Origin: Symbiodinium natans
Lineage: Eukaryota > Sar > Dinophyceae > Suessiales > Symbiodiniaceae
Length of the DNA stretch: 64,000 bases
Assembly: GCA_905221605.1 (NCBI GenBank)
Contig: CAJNDS010002406.1
Span: 230,001-294,000, forward strand
Direction of reading: 5' to 3'
Below the pieces are notes generated by a model. That model was not told where the DNA came from. It searched no databases and saw nothing but the letters and a program-made list of their open reading frames with translations. Positions 12,008-21,838 of this stretch are shown here, in pieces; positions within the stretch are counted from its first letter, which is position 1; each line of letters opens with the position of its first letter. Both the position numbers and the translations under genes were made by a program.

Positions 12008-15000
12008 CATGACGACTGACATGCACGTAAGCAGAGACTCACTCGGCTGGAGGCACTGTCGGGATCACATCGACTGATGTGGAACCATTCCAACGCTAAA
12101 GCCCCTGTTCGTGTACCTTATGCCTTACGACCCCACTTCCGTGATTTCCATTTGGATCCCTGTATAGCGCACAGTACAAGAGGCAGGTTGCTTAAAGTTA
12201 AGGGTTTCGGGTTTACGAAGAAGTTTAAAAGGCCTTGAGCAGGTGGAGGCCATGGTCTAGAGTGTCGCGCTTAGAGCTGTTTTGGAAGTTTCGGAAGAGG
12301 CTTTCAGGGTTCGAAGGCCAGTTTTCTGATGTGTCCGATAGAAACGTAGAAGCACTCGGACAGAGGGCCACCAGTCGAAAGAAGAGTTTAGCGCGCCTGA
12401 GGTTTATTTGAACAATTCCCCAAACCCTAAACCCTAAACCCCAAACCCTAAACCCGGGGCTTGGGGATACACAGGGGTTCGGATTCAGCTTCGCTTTGAC
12501 CAAGGACAGGCTCGTTAGCTGTGGAAACCAGGAGGCGTGGCATGAAGGTTTAGGCAAGCGCGCCAGCGTCATGAAGTGTTTTTGTTTTTAAGTTCTGGTG
12601 CCCATGAACCCGAAGTAATCTAGACTCTCAAGAACTGTTTACATTTTCTAAGTCCCCAATCAGGGCCACGCCCAGAACCCACAGGGCTGAAAGAACACAT
12701 TTGAGGTTTAAGGTGCTCTATATTTATATGAATATGTATATGTTGTCCAAGCTTACTTGGGTTCTTGGGTTTAAACCGTTTCAGGGTCCGTCCGTTCTGT
12801 TGGTTCGGACGTACTTAAAGAGCCTACACCGCCCATCATATCATAGTACTCCTCATAATATTATCCTTGTAACTTGTAGTGTAAGACCTCTTCAGGGGCA
12901 TCCGCGAGAGCACTCCAGGAGCATGCTGAGCCACTTCAGGAGCACTCCAATACCACCACAGGGTTTGGGGTTTAGGGTTTCGGGTTTTAAGATGGTCAGA
13001 AACAGAACTCCATGGGCCCGGAATGCATCGAAATGCGGTGGCATTTCTTCTCTTCACAAGGAGCTTGCGCATGGGACCGATGCGTGAGAGCGGCCTTTGC
13101 CCTCAGAAGGGATGCACGAGAAGCCAAACCATCCAGGAGAGAAAAAAGGCTAGCTTCATGGGCCCTTAATATGGTCCCTATATGGGCCCTTAATTTTGTA
13201 AGGGTATATAAGGGGTACCGTTTTAATATTCATAACTGCGATGTTTGGGATGCGGCGTTTGCAGGCCCTGAAATGCACGCGGGGAATGCGCCAAGGTGAG
13301 AGTGTCCAAACCGGAAGCACCGAGAGGGTCATCGAATCATTTCATGCGAGGTCGCGACTGCGTGCTGGGCCCCACTGCGTCAAACCTATAAAACTAACTC
13401 CCTTGACTATTATGTGCCTACAAGCATTACTTGGGGATTAACTTGAAGTGCCAAACACTGTTAAACATTCTAATTAACTTCAAGCTCTAGACTCTAGAAC
13501 GCCCAGAACCCTTGAATGCTACAAACCCTGATGAAGCAGAGGCCAGCCACATCCGCCTGATTGAGTCCCTCCGCGCAGAGAACGCCATGGCCGACATGCG
13601 CATCCAGAGTTTGGAGATGCTGCGCCTGACTTTGCGGATCTAAAGCGTCTGACAGGGAATCGGGCGTGTTCAAAGCTTGGAAGGTTGAGATCTGGTGGCC
13701 TGGCTTTGGGTTGCACCGGCATGGGTTTATTGGCTTGAAGAGATGCGCGGGTTGACCAGCTTCGGCGGTAGGAGGGGGATGTAGTTTAAGGGAGAACGTC
13801 AGCTCCAGCTGCTTTCGATTGAAGATGTAGCCGTTCATGCTTATCACTCAGCATAAGTACTATCCGCCATGCTGCAATCATCATAAAGAAGCAGCACTCA
13901 TGTGCATCCTGGCCATTAGCCACTTGAGGAACATGAATATGCGGCTGCGCCTGGACTTGCAGAGCGGCCAAGCTCAACGTTGGCATGCTTTGGGAGTGTT
14001 GGTGATGTCTAGCGGACTCTAGCAGTGTGCAACTCTGATTTCTGTACCTTGTGCAACCCACCAAACTATACTTACACGAGCGTTAGTTCAAAAGGGCGTA
14101 TAAGGGCTCACAAGACCAGTTGTTAAACACAATAGTTCCCCCCTGCATTCAGAAACCTGACATTCAAGTTCACAGTCACCAATGTCTTCCAGAGCCGAGT
14201 AGCGAAGCTGGACCTCACACTTTCTTGGCACAAACTCTGCATGTGAGTTTTCCACAGTGCACCACAGTGTAGTAGCCTACTCATGAAAGTGCAATCGTGC
14301 CCCCAAAGCCCCTGAACCAGTCTCCGGGATTTGGGAAGAGATCCATAAACAAATCCCTGTAACCCTAAACCCTAAACCCTAAACCCCAAACCCCAAACCC
14401 TAAACCCTAAACCCGAAACTCCAAACCCTAAACCCGAAACCATATATCCCCAACAAGACATCCGAAGAATCAACGTCGAGGCTTCGCTGCCTGCTCCCAG
14501 TGTACGGAGACGCCGCCTTCCAGCCCTCACTCGCTGTTCACGGCGGGACTGTTGGGCCAGGCGCGACACGCTGCATTGTTCATTTGGTATTTGTGTTGTT
14601 GGTTTTTTGGATTGCCAATGTACAGTAAGAACCAGCATGGGCCATGTTACCTTACACCCTAAACCCTATAAACCCTCAACCCCTTAAAAAGGCCCTTCAT
14701 CGGGTTGGTTATGGGGATTATAGGGCCTAGGCCCATCCTGGGAGGCCCCGTAATCCAGGGTGTATACGTGCGTGACCGGCTTGATGAGCACTGCTTGCGG
14801 GTGCAACTTGCCCGTAAGATGAGGTCCGAAACCCTATAACTATCAAGTGTTGAACCGCAGCCTGCTACTGGGATGTCGGATCTCGGTCCAAGCTCCTTTT
14901 TTACCAGGCAAAAAGAACTTAGAAGCTTCGAGTGCGCGGGTTAGAGGATTCGGGTTAGAGTCTTTTGCATGCAGTGGATTTGGGCCAACTGCCGCGCAGC

Positions 15001-16904
15001 AGGGACGTTATCGCAAGCGAAAAGCCCTCGTAGCACCTGACAGGACACGACCGCCTGCCCTCCGAAGTCTCCCCGTGAACGTCGGCTCTTCTACCCCAGG
15101 AGGATGCAATGTGCCGGCAGGGTCTAGGGTTGAGGGTTGAAGACTCGTCCAATGGTGGCATGAACGATTTCGCAGCTTCCGGGGCCCCGCATAGACATGT
15201 AGACCTGGGGAGTTCCAGCTTCAGAAGGATGGGGCGGGGGGCTCAGCTTTAATATAAGCAAAAGTGCAGAAGAGTCGCTGTTTCCGGTGCCAGAGCTCGT
15301 TTTGCGAAGGCCTTTATTGCACCTCATTTTGTTGCAGAGTCCGCGTTCACGATTCGCAAGGGTCGAGCTCATAATAAGCCGTAGGCCATACGAACCTCAC
15401 CGAAGGTGCCGGGGTGAAGTTCGCGGACCGGACTCATGCCGCTTTCCGGTACGATGAGCAGGCGAAGCTGAGGACAGGCTCGCATAGACTCCTTAGGGAG
15501 TCGAGGGCTTCCTTCTGTGAGAAAGGGTCGATCTCTGAAAGCTTGAACGTCGAGCCGGCTGGAATGAAGACGATGGTCTGCCAGGCAGTTGAGACGGGGT
15601 TTCGGGTTTACAGCCACTTTGCTGGAAGCTTTGCTTTGCTGCAAAAGAACCAGAAAGAGGTGTGCGATTCTCGCTTCTGGGGAAGTTTTTCAGTAGCAGC
15701 ATCAGCCGGTCCTTGATTTGCTCAAGTCACCTGCCGGTTTGCTAATTAGAAATCTGAGTTCCTGGCAAATGCATCGAATTGGCAAGGAGCTTTGATGCTC
15801 GAGGGCGGGAAGTGTGAACGCGAGCTGCTCTTGCACCATGCAAGCAGACCCGCCCGACGTCCAACCAACAACGTTCTTGCCCCAGTCTCGTGCTGACTCG
15901 AACTAGACATTAAAGTTCTCTAAAGATCTGAGCTTATATAGGTATATATAGTATTAAGATGGCACATCTCCTGAGAAGTCGCTTGGGGCTTGTTTGCATT
16001 CAAGCGTCGCCCATCTGAACAGAGTCACAAAAGCGGCACATGGATGGAAGTGCGAAGCACCAAGCCCTTCAGAACTTCGTCCAGCTGCGAGATTACAACA
16101 AACCGTTTTACGAGCTCCACAGCTGCACATGTCTCGAACTGCATGACTGCATAGCTCTCAGTGTCGCCGGGTTTCGATTGTGGACCCTTCTTGATGAGTG
16201 CATCTTGTGCCATGAGTCTCGCTTCAGTGTCAAAATCTTGTTTCGTTTGCTCTCGAAACATGAGCTTCCACGCTGTCGGGGCTCGCAGCCTTCTTCCCCA
16301 AGGGAAAAGACACAGCAATCAGAAGAGGCAGCGTTTTGCTGCCCAAAGAGGCTGAGTTGGAGGTAAGTCCCTGCTGTGCTCCAGGCATTTGTACAATAAC
16401 TTGCGCAATAATTGCATGTATACGGATACATACACACGCCTGTTTGTTTTGATTAGTTTAGATGGTACTATTTACTTAGTTGCGCTCCCAGGTTTAAAGT
16501 CCGTGTCTTATCATATGCCCATATGCTGTGCCTTCCTGTCGCCCCTTTGCACGCAAGAGGTCACACGCGGCACCCCTGAACCTAAACCCTAAGCCCTAAA
16601 CCCTAAACCCAGTGTAGTAAGCCGAGTTCCTGGAGCCTTTCAGCCCAGCCTCTTTCAACTTCTTGAGCCGCTTGGCTTTCCCAAGGACAGCCCTGTCTTG
16701 CTCCATTTTGAAATGGCTTTGCTTACATGGGGCAGTTGGCAACCTCAGAGCCACAGCATCGTGGAGTGGCATGGTGTTCCCTAAACCCTAAACCCTAAAC
16801 CCTAAACCCTAAACCCTAAACCCTAAACCCCAAACCCTAAACTCTAAACCCTAAACCTGTCGAACTTGTACAGGCATCGTTGGCCGCCCCATGAGAAGAC
16901 CGAG
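4874..16904 (+). CDS. Long coiled-coil protein gene, many micro-exons (gene-level span)
   Basis: A run of short + strand exons separated by introns of about 0.2-1.3 kb. Each exon encodes charged, leucine-heptad sequence such as ELELANVR, SLSESSTAERLARAMRLKLQ and RLIESLRAENAMADMRIQSL. Where neighbours can be joined (8661-8729, 9468-9506, 9682-9715, 10091-10156, 10558-10614) phases agree and the product is one continuous coiled coil. Donors are a mix of GT, GC and GA; acceptors are mostly AG|G. Known coiled-coil families of this kind are structural or vesicle-tethering proteins, but the sequence carries no diagnostic motif, so no function is assigned. Start and stop were not found; the span may include more than one gene. 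Introns carry CCCTAAA/TTTAGGG arrays (7.56, 7.72, 12.4, 14.4, 16.6-16.8 kb) and a 118-bp MITE (11763-11880). Confidence 0.6.
5624..5668 (+). CDS. Coiled-coil gene exon
   Basis: Acceptor CTCCAG|GAG; reads EREKHLSSRNLQLHC. The 3' edge is uncertain because several GC/GA donors lie close together. Confidence 0.45.
6992..7045 (+). CDS. Coiled-coil gene exon
   Basis: Acceptor TCTGAG|G, frame LLVAKDAELRRLQEDIT, donor ACTCG|GTGACA. Phase 2 in and out as drawn; an alternative GA donor lies inside. Confidence 0.5.
7556..7672. repeat. Interstitial telomere-like array with octamer variant CCCCTAAA
   Basis: Ten perfect tandem AAACCCCT octamers at 7561-7640, then ordinary CCCTAAA heptamers. It lies in an intron of the coiled-coil gene. 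The octamer is a length variant of the plant/dinoflagellate telomere unit. Confidence 0.9.
7681..7710 (+). repeat. Second copy of the post-spliced-leader motif
   Basis: ACTCAGAGATAGCACCGAGT plus AAAC matches, with two transitions, the sequence following the spliced leader at 47541-47564. Preceded by CAGTTGCTCAG, which resembles a decayed spliced-leader 3' end, and by a CCCTAAA array, exactly as at 47.5 kb. Probably a 5' remnant of the same retroelement family, or a repeat shared by both arrays. Confidence 0.55.
7711..7793. repeat. Tandem CCCTATAAA (nonamer) array
   Basis: About eight CCCTATAA/CCCTATAAA units, a two-base expansion of CCCTAAA, next to the octamer array. Confidence 0.85.
7885..7959 (+). 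CDS. Coiled-coil gene exon
   Basis: Acceptor CTCTTCAG|GAG directly after a CCCTAAA array; frame ELADRRTEVTKLRADRGAAL then SELR. The 3' edge is uncertain (GC/GA donors). Confidence 0.5.
8083..8533. other. Bidirectionally open 420-bp segment of unknown nature
   Basis: Both strands are open for about 138-140 codons (+ 8111-8533, - 8083-8499). Composition is not repetitive; a short inverted repeat (CCGCCTTAGCTAAGGCGG) sits at 8349-8366. It lies between two coiled-coil exons, in what should be an intron. It could be a fragment of a dispersed repeat or an exonised element. Function unknown. Confidence 0.3.
8661..8729 (+). CDS. Coiled-coil gene exon
   Basis: Acceptor ATCGAG|G; reads RAELETLRTELRAREGLEES then TAR; donor GCACG|GCGCTT is a GC donor. 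Phase 2 to phase 2, matching the next exon at 9468. Confidence 0.55.
9468..9506 (+). CDS. Coiled-coil gene exon
   Basis: Acceptor GCCAAG|G; reads LLQAKELELANV; GA donor GTGCG|GAAGG. Phase 2 to phase 2. Confidence 0.55.
9682..9715 (+). CDS. Coiled-coil gene exon
   Basis: Acceptor TAGGAG|G; reads HAELNSLLSEL; GA donor GAGTTG|GACACG. Joins in frame to both neighbours. Confidence 0.5.
10091..10156 (+). CDS. Coiled-coil gene exon
   Basis: Acceptor GTCTCCAG|GTC; reads VLSLSESSTAERLARAMRLK then LQ; GC donor CTTCAG|GCGTGG. Phase 0 both sides. Confidence 0.55.
10558..10614 (+). CDS. Coiled-coil gene exon
   Basis: Acceptor TTCGAG|GAG; reads ELHQSLSREDAKSQLVEAK; GC donor GCGAAG|GCGCGG. A TTTAGGG-like array ends about 25 nt upstream of the acceptor. 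Confidence 0.55.
11348..11394 (+). CDS. Coiled-coil gene exon
   Basis: Acceptor GATAAAG|GAT; reads DQQLHRLHRELAEQK; GC donor AAGGA|GCTGCT gives phase 2, matching the exon at 11687. Confidence 0.5.
11687..11743 (+). CDS. Coiled-coil gene exon
   Basis: Acceptor GGCTGAG|G; reads CRQVTEDAEEMRAICAET; GC donor ACTGG|GCTCGT. The 118-bp MITE lies 19 nt past this donor. Confidence 0.5.
11763..11880 (-). mobile_element. 118-bp MITE family, copy 1 (minus orientation)
   Basis: Flanked by TA at 11761-11762 and 11881-11882. Ends are CAAGGAGGGGCCCCC and GGGGGCCCTTG. Its reverse complement aligns over the whole length with 21123-21240, also 118 bp, sharing the core GGATCCTAAATTAGGTTATA. Non-autonomous TIR element; the TA duplication suggests mobilisation by a Tc1/mariner-like transposase, which is not present here. 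Confidence 0.85.
11961..12005. repeat. (GT)n microsatellite
   Basis: About 22 uninterrupted GT units. Confidence 0.95.
13265..13295 (+). CDS. Coiled-coil gene candidate micro-exon (31 nt)
   Basis: CGTTTGCAG|GCC ... CGCCAAG|GTGAGA; reads ALKCTRGMRQ. Splice edges are near-consensus; coding value is otherwise weak. Confidence 0.4.
13542..13627 (+). CDS. Coiled-coil gene exon
   Basis: Acceptor AGCAGAG|GCC; reads ASHIRLIESLRAENAMADMR then IQSLEMLRL; GA donor just before a TAA. Best heptad pattern in the region. Confidence 0.55.
14193..14242 (+). CDS. Coiled-coil gene exon
   Basis: CTTCCAG|AGC ... CTGCAT|GTGAGT, canonical edges; reads SRVAKLDLTLSWHKLC. Confidence 0.5.
14359..14445. repeat. Interstitial CCCTAAA array
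   Basis: Imperfect tandem CCCTAAA/CCCCAAA/CCCGAAA units inside an intron. Confidence 0.85.
14759..14813 (+). CDS. Coiled-coil gene exon
   Basis: AATCCAG|GGT ... GCCC|GTAAGA; reads GVYVRDRLDEHCLRVQLA. Canonical GT-AG edges. Confidence 0.5.
15787..15846 (+). CDS. Candidate exon
   Basis: Acceptor GGCAAG|GA; frame ALMLEGGKCERELLLHHAS. Helical, acidic/basic; edges uncertain. Confidence 0.3.
16328..16362 (+). CDS. Candidate exon, strong donor
   Basis: AGAAGAG|GC ... TTGGAG|GTAAGT; reads SVLLPKEAELE. The GTAAGT donor is full consensus. Confidence 0.4.
16780..16858. repeat. Interstitial CCCTAAA array
   Basis: Eleven near-perfect CCCTAAA units just upstream of the candidate exon at 16874. Confidence 0.9.
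16874..16904 (+). CDS. Candidate micro-exon
   Basis: TTGTACAG|G ... ACCGAG|GTTCGC; reads HRWPPHEKTE. Sits directly after a CCCTAAA array. Confidence 0.3.
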
Positions 16905-17144
16905 GTTCGCAGCCCTATATAAGGCCTCCAAACAGCCAAAGGCGCTGGGCAAAGGCCTCTGGCTCATGCGCAGAATGGGACGCAGTTTCATGGGCGATCT
17001 CCTCAGGACGCACAGTAGTAGGACTCCAGTAGGACTACAGCCCTCTCAGGAATGATTTTCCACTTGTACTTATATAAAGCCCAAAATGGAATATTAGACG
17101 TAGCATCTTTATTCAGGTTCTAAGGGGGGTATAGCGGACCTGGG

Positions 17145-17242
17145 AACAGTTAGGGTACTTTTTCTAGCAATCCCTATAGGGAGTAGTATCCCTTACTATA
17201 ATCCCTATAAAGGATTGTTAGTATGAGGGGGAACATCCCAAC
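17145..17242. mobile_element. TIR element family ending GGGGGAACATCCC, copy 1
   Basis: Shares AGCAATCCCTATAGGG... and ...GGATTGTTAGTATGAGGGGGAACATCCC with the copy at 22022-22122. Internal inverted repeat visible (AGCAATCC / GGATTGTT). Left end not clear. Confidence 0.5.
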
Positions 17243-17297
17243 CTTAAACCCTAAGCCCAAAGCCGTAGATCACACTGAAGGGCTCAGGGAGGTTGCG

Positions 17298-17415
17298 GAA
17301 CCCTAAACCCCAAACCCTAAACCCTAAACTCTAAATTCTAACCCGAAACCCGAAACCCGAAACCCTAAACCCTATGTATACACCCTAAACCCTAAACCCT
17401 AAACCCTATAAACCC
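17298..17415. repeat. Interstitial CCCTAAA array
   Basis: Degenerate CCCTAAA, CCCGAAA and CTCTAAA units. Confidence 0.85.
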
Positions 17416-18043
17416 TAAACCGAATAGGCCCTTGAGCTTTCAGCCCCGAGCTCAGCGCCGCCGCCCGCAAAAGTCGACCAAAGGCTTTCGGAAGAATGAT
17501 TAATGAGAGGGAGAACAATACGAATAGGACTCTGAAACTAAGATGCAAAAAAGGGTGTCGAAGGAGTGTTTGGGGGGGTGGGATTCGACAGGGTTCAGGG
17601 CCCAAGGTGCAGGGATGAAAGGCTTTTTCATTGCGGGCAAAATATCCTTCCCGGCCCGTGATACGCAGTGCTTACAAGATACCCATACCGTCGTGGCTAG
17701 GCGTATATCGAGAAATGTCTTAAATTATAGTGTCGACATCTCCCTGCCCCTTTAAGAGAAGGCTCTTTGCATGTGTAGCGGAATGTCAACCAAAGCTTTG
17801 CCTTCTGTGCGCGAGAGTGTTAGAGTCGAAAGCCCATAGAGCCCCATAAGCCCCTGAAACCCCTAAACCCCCTGAAAACCCTACAGCCCCTAAAGCCCGC
17901 AGAATGGAAACCCTTAAATCACTCTTGAGCCCGAAGCACCCTACAGCACCCAAAAACCCGAAACCCCCCTAAACCCTAAAACCCCCCCAGACCTGAAAAA
18001 CCCCTAAAGCCCTAAACCCTAAACCCCTAAAACCTTGCAGCCT

Positions 18044-18480
18044 ACACCCCTAAACCCTAAACCCTAAACCCTAAACCCTAAACCCTAAACCCTAAACCCT
18101 AAACCCTAAACCCTAAACCCTAAACCCTAAACCCTAAAAACCCTAAACCCTAAACCCTAAACCCTAAACCTAAACCCTAAACCCTAAAAACCCTAAACCC
18201 TAAACCCTAAACCCTAAACCCTAAACCCTAAACCCTAAACCCTAAACCCTAAACCCGAAACCCTAAACCCTAAAAAACCTAAACCCTAAACCCTAAACCC
18301 TAAACCCTAAACCCCCTAAACCCTAAACCCTAAACCCTAAACCCTAAACCCTAAACCCTAACCCTAAACCCTAAACCCTAAACCCTCAACCCTCAACCCT
18401 AAACCCTAAACCCTAAACCTAAACCCTAAACCCTAAACCCTAAACCCTAAACCCTAAACCCTAAACCCTAACCCTAAACC
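18044..18480. repeat. Largest interstitial telomere-like array (about 430 bp)
   Basis: Over 55 CCCTAAA units with a few 1-2 base slips (CCCTAAAAA, CCTAAA, CCCTAA). The nearly pure sequence suggests recent formation or array expansion. It lies between the coiled-coil and TPR genes. Not a chromosome end, because genes continue on both sides. Confidence 0.95.
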
Positions 18481-18590
18481 CCGCCTTAAACTTGCCAGGG
18501 GCAGCTGCCGGATTGGCCGCCCAGCCCAGAGAGGGCCATCCAGCCACCTGGGTGCACGACTTTGCTGGTTAAGGGGGTCATATCAGGGCT

Positions 18591-18670
18591 TGGTGTTTAG
18601 GGTTTAGGGTTTAGGGTTTAGGGTTTAAATTTAGGCTCTAGGGTCGAGGGTCTAGGGTCTAGGGTCTAGG
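18591..18670. repeat. Interstitial TTTAGGG array, opposite orientation
   Basis: TTTAGGG units, then GGGTCTA variants, oriented opposite to the large array about 110 bp upstream. The two arrays form a large inverted repeat around 18481-18590. Confidence 0.85.
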
Positions 18671-18935
18671 TTTTGATCGTGAAAGGGCTGATACTGAGTA
18701 GTGGCGTAGGTAACCTTAACAAAACCTTTGCCTCTAGCTCCTCGAGGATTGTGGACAACTAAGTATCTAAGCCTTCCGGCTTCGGGTTTAGGGTTCAAGG
18801 TCCGGGGGTTCAACAAAGGGTGTAGGATTTAGGGTTTAGGGTTACGGGCTTCAATTTTGTAGGGCTTGGGGTACTTGGACATGGGCAGGGCTTTGAAGGT
18901 CTAGGAGTAGGTACTGGTTACGCCTCTTCCTACAG

Positions 18936-21540
18936 CAGCTTCCAGATACCGGATGAAGGCTCCGGCTTAATGGAGACGGTCATTTTAGGTCTCCTACCAA
19001 TTGCTGAAGAGCCCCCCAAAGAATGAAAACATGCTTCCTTACAAGGGTAATGTAGGGATTTCTATTTTTTGAGGGTGTTCTTAAGCAAATGGTAGTCGCG
19101 GGCGTTTTTTTCAAGAGATGGTATGGAGATCTCGAAGCTGAAGTGGAAGTTCCATGGGCGCCGAGGCTTTGTGAAATTGCGCTGGCCTATGACGCTGAGC
19201 ATGTCAAGGCACGGGCGTTGCTTGGTATACTATACCATATTGAGTGTATCGAAAACTCCTTCGAAACCTTGAGCCCCTTGAGCCGAAGTCCCCAAAGCCA
19301 AAACGCCAAAAGCCATCCAAAGCACCAAAGCACCAAGCCCTTGCAGCACAGAATCAACATCGAACCCTTAACTCCTAAGGACGTAGCATCACCCCCAAAC
19401 CTCAATCTAGACGTCTAGCAACAACCCTAGCTTAGCATGTGTCAGAAAACAGCAACCCCTAAATCCTAAAGCTGCAACTCGTAACAAGGTCCAAAACCTC
19501 TTAACCTGCTGAGCTACCAAGTAGAGGCTGTAAACCACCCTGCATTGCTGATGCATAAAGGGGCTCGCTACCAAACAACAAGAGAGCTACCAAGTAGAGA
19601 CTGGCTAGGTAGGCCTTTTGGATATTTCATATTTTCCTTGACTGGGTTTAAGAGGATCATATTTCGGAATATTTTTCAGATGGTTTTAAGGGCCATCCCA
19701 GCTGGAAAGGCTTTGCGGCGGATGGCCCATGCCTTGTGCGCGCTACATCGCTACGAGGACGTCGGGCTTCGAGCAGGGGTTTGGAGTTTGGAGTATCATG
19801 GTCATTATAGCTAGAGTATTCTTGATTGCCTTTAGGTACGGTTTGGGGTATGGGGTTCCGGGTGAGGGAAGATCAGTTGATTCATTTCTGGGTTCATAGA
19901 CCATCCACCTGAAGTTAGGATTTGTTTCAGGCTTCGGCTTAATGGTCGAAACCCTTTGCACAACTCTTTGTGCACTTCTTATCGGAACCCCTCTACCTTG
20001 AGTCGTCTACTTCTCAGGGAATCTGCAGAAAATCTAGCTCGGTTTGGGGCTCTTCAGGTCCAGCCCTAACCTTAAACCCTAAACCCTAAACCCTGAATTC
20101 CTAACGGAGGAAGCGGAGGCGCGGCTAACGCAAGCGGCGCGCCTACGCCCCAAAGATGTGGCCATCCGGCAGGAGCCGATCTTGGCTTAAGTTTTCAGGG
20201 GTTGAGGGTTTACGGTTGCAAAGCGTTTGGGGGCGCAGTCTTTGGGCTCTCAGGTATCCGCCGAGCTCCTGGTTTTAAACGGTTCCGGGGCGCAGTGCTG
20301 ATTTGTGTAGGGCCCCCTCGACACATAGGTATCCCAGAATAGAGGCGTTGGCTCAGGTATCTCAGGAGGGATGGGCTCAGGCACTCAAGCTTCACTGTAT
20401 CTGCTCTGTTCAGGCTCGACTCAGAAGATCTCGGAAGCTAAGTTTAAAGAACCGATACATCCTAACGTGACCCGAAAACCGTATCAGCACAATTTCGGAG
20501 GATCAAAAACAATGCGAGCCCGCTCAAGCATTTCGGAAAATTTCCACCATTCCGGGGGATCAGGCTTATCAGCACCTAACAGTACAGGGCTTCGGGTTGC
20601 AGAGTTGCAGGCTCACTGTGTGAAGTGCTTCGGGGCTGTAAGGCCTAAGACAGAAGAAGCTCTGAAGCTGTTTAGGTCTTACGGTTTTTAGGGGTGTAGG
20701 GCTTGATGCTGATGTACCCGGTTTTGAGCTTCTGGATTTGGGTTCTGAGGCTCGAGATCTGAAGTACTACGGGCCCGGGACTGCTCGCAAGGATCCTTGT
20801 GTAGCAGAGGGGCCCAATGTGGGGGGGTGGGGGGGGGGGGGTGGGCACATGCGCAGGACCTAAGCCGAACGCGGCGGCAGTCGGAAGAAGTGTGCCGGCG
20901 CGCCAAGGAGTGGGAAAAGGAGGCGCGGGGCACCCATGCTTAACGCTGTCATGCCGCGAGGTTTAGGGTTTAGAGTTTAGAGTTTAGGGTCGTGGGACCA
21001 GTGCCTGGTGTTGATCCTGATGGTGTCTTCGGCTTGCGAGTTGATCACGGTATGTTTTCCTTCCGAGATGTGCCTTCATCTTCTTGAAGCGACGTCGTGG
21101 GCCACATCCCTTGTCACCAGTACAAGGAGAGGCCCCCTAGTTATAAGTAGAGCAAGAGCACTAAATTGGGCTACAAGGATCCTAAATTAGGTTATAAGTC
21201 GCTTAACTACAGTTGGTAGAGTAAGGGGGCTCTCTCCTTGTATGACATTATGAGTGAGGGCCATACTGCTTTCAAGCCCGAACCCTGCACCGCCTAAGCT
21301 ACCCAAAGCCCCTGAGCTTCTGAACCCCTTTAATGCAGAGGGAGCCGGGGGCTTAAAGGTTTCGGTTCTCGGGTTTAGGGTTTATAGGGTGTTGAGAGTT
21401 GGTTTTCAGGTTTTTTAGGGTTTTTTTAAGGGTTTCGGGAGCCTCAGCAGTCCCTGGGTGTTCAAAAGGGTTTCGGGAAGCAGCAGGCCTTCCGCGACAT
21501 GTTCGAGCGCCTGCCGACCGGCTTCGCCACCCCGGAGGAG
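18936..21540 (+). CDS. TPR-repeat protein gene, possibly a co-chaperone (gene-level span)
   Basis: At least four exons (about 19134-19224, 19702-19772, 20110-20172, 20881-20922) plus one at 21487 join in consistent phase. The translation has the helix-turn-helix pattern of tetratricopeptide repeats: CEIALAYDAEHVKARALL, then GKALRRMAHALCALHRYEDV, then RLTQAARLRPKDVAIRQ, followed by a charged helix and AFRDMFERLP. Small immunophilin-type and related TPR co-chaperones have this arrangement (TPR block, then a basic/acidic helix ending near an F.MF motif); no prolyl isomerase or J-domain is visible here. The TPR block would bind protein partners in cytosol or nucleus. GC and GA donors are needed at several junctions. 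A 118-bp MITE lies in the last intron. The exon at 18936-18978 (FQIPDEGSGLMET) may be an earlier exon. Start and stop are not found. Confidence 0.6.
19089..19224 (+). CDS. TPR gene exon 1 of those seen
   Basis: Open frame ending at donor TTGCTTG|GTATAC; reads EVEVPWAPRLCEIALAYDAE then HVKARALL. The left edge is uncertain; the acceptor may be near 19118-19133. Phase 1 out. Confidence 0.55.
19702..19772 (+). CDS. TPR gene exon 2
   Basis: Acceptor ATCCCAG|CT supplies the two bases needed after the phase-1 donor; reads GKALRRMAHALCALHRYEDV then GLR; GC donor CTTCGA|GCAGGG. Central TPR helix pair. Confidence 0.6.
20110..20172 (+). CDS. TPR gene exon 3
   Basis: Acceptor ACGGAG|GAA; reads EAEARLTQAARLRPKDVAIR then Q; GA donor CGGCAG|GAGCCG. 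CCCTAAA units end 17 nt upstream. Confidence 0.6.
20881..20922 (+). CDS. TPR gene exon 4
   Basis: Acceptor CGGCGGCAG|TCG; reads SEEVCRRAKEWEKE; GC donor AAGGAG|GCGCGG. Charged helix after the TPRs. Confidence 0.5.
21123..21240 (+). mobile_element. 118-bp MITE family, copy 2
   Basis: TA duplications at 21121-21122 and 21241-21242; ends CAAGGAGAGGCCCCCT and AGGGGGCTCTCTCCTTG. Same length as and inverted relative to 11763-11880. Lies in the intron between TPR exons 4 and 5. Confidence 0.85.
21487..21540 (+). CDS. TPR gene exon 5
   Basis: Acceptor CAGCAG|GCC; reads AFRDMFERLPTGFATPEE. The 3' edge is ambiguous (GA donors in a GAG run); if unspliced, the frame would run into TTTAGGG repeats and stop at TAG. 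Confidence 0.5.
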
Positions 21541-21785
21541 GAGTCTGGAGTTTTGGGGCCCATAGGGTTTAGGGTTTAGGGTTTAGGGGTACCTTATTGG
21601 GGTCCTTATGATTAGGGAATCCGACTATGTGGCTCCTACTACGTGGGGTCCATATGTTGCGGGCCCCCTATTTTCGTCAACCCCCATATGCGCCAGGGTT
21701 TACCGCGAGAAGTGGCCTGGCCCAAAACCCTATAGGCCCTATAAGTACAAAAAATCGCCATCAGGAGGGCTTCTCCCGCTTGATT

Positions 21786-21838
21786 TGGGGTTTAGGGTTA
21801 GGGTTCAGGGTTTAGGGTTTAGGGTTTAGGGTTTAGGG
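21786..21838. repeat. Interstitial TTTAGGG array
   Basis: Tandem TTTAGGG units. Others nearby: 21560-21590. Confidence 0.9.

Noticed and set aside
18044-18480. Large CCCTAAA array as a true chromosome end
   Set aside because: Unique gene sequence continues on both sides, so it is interstitial.
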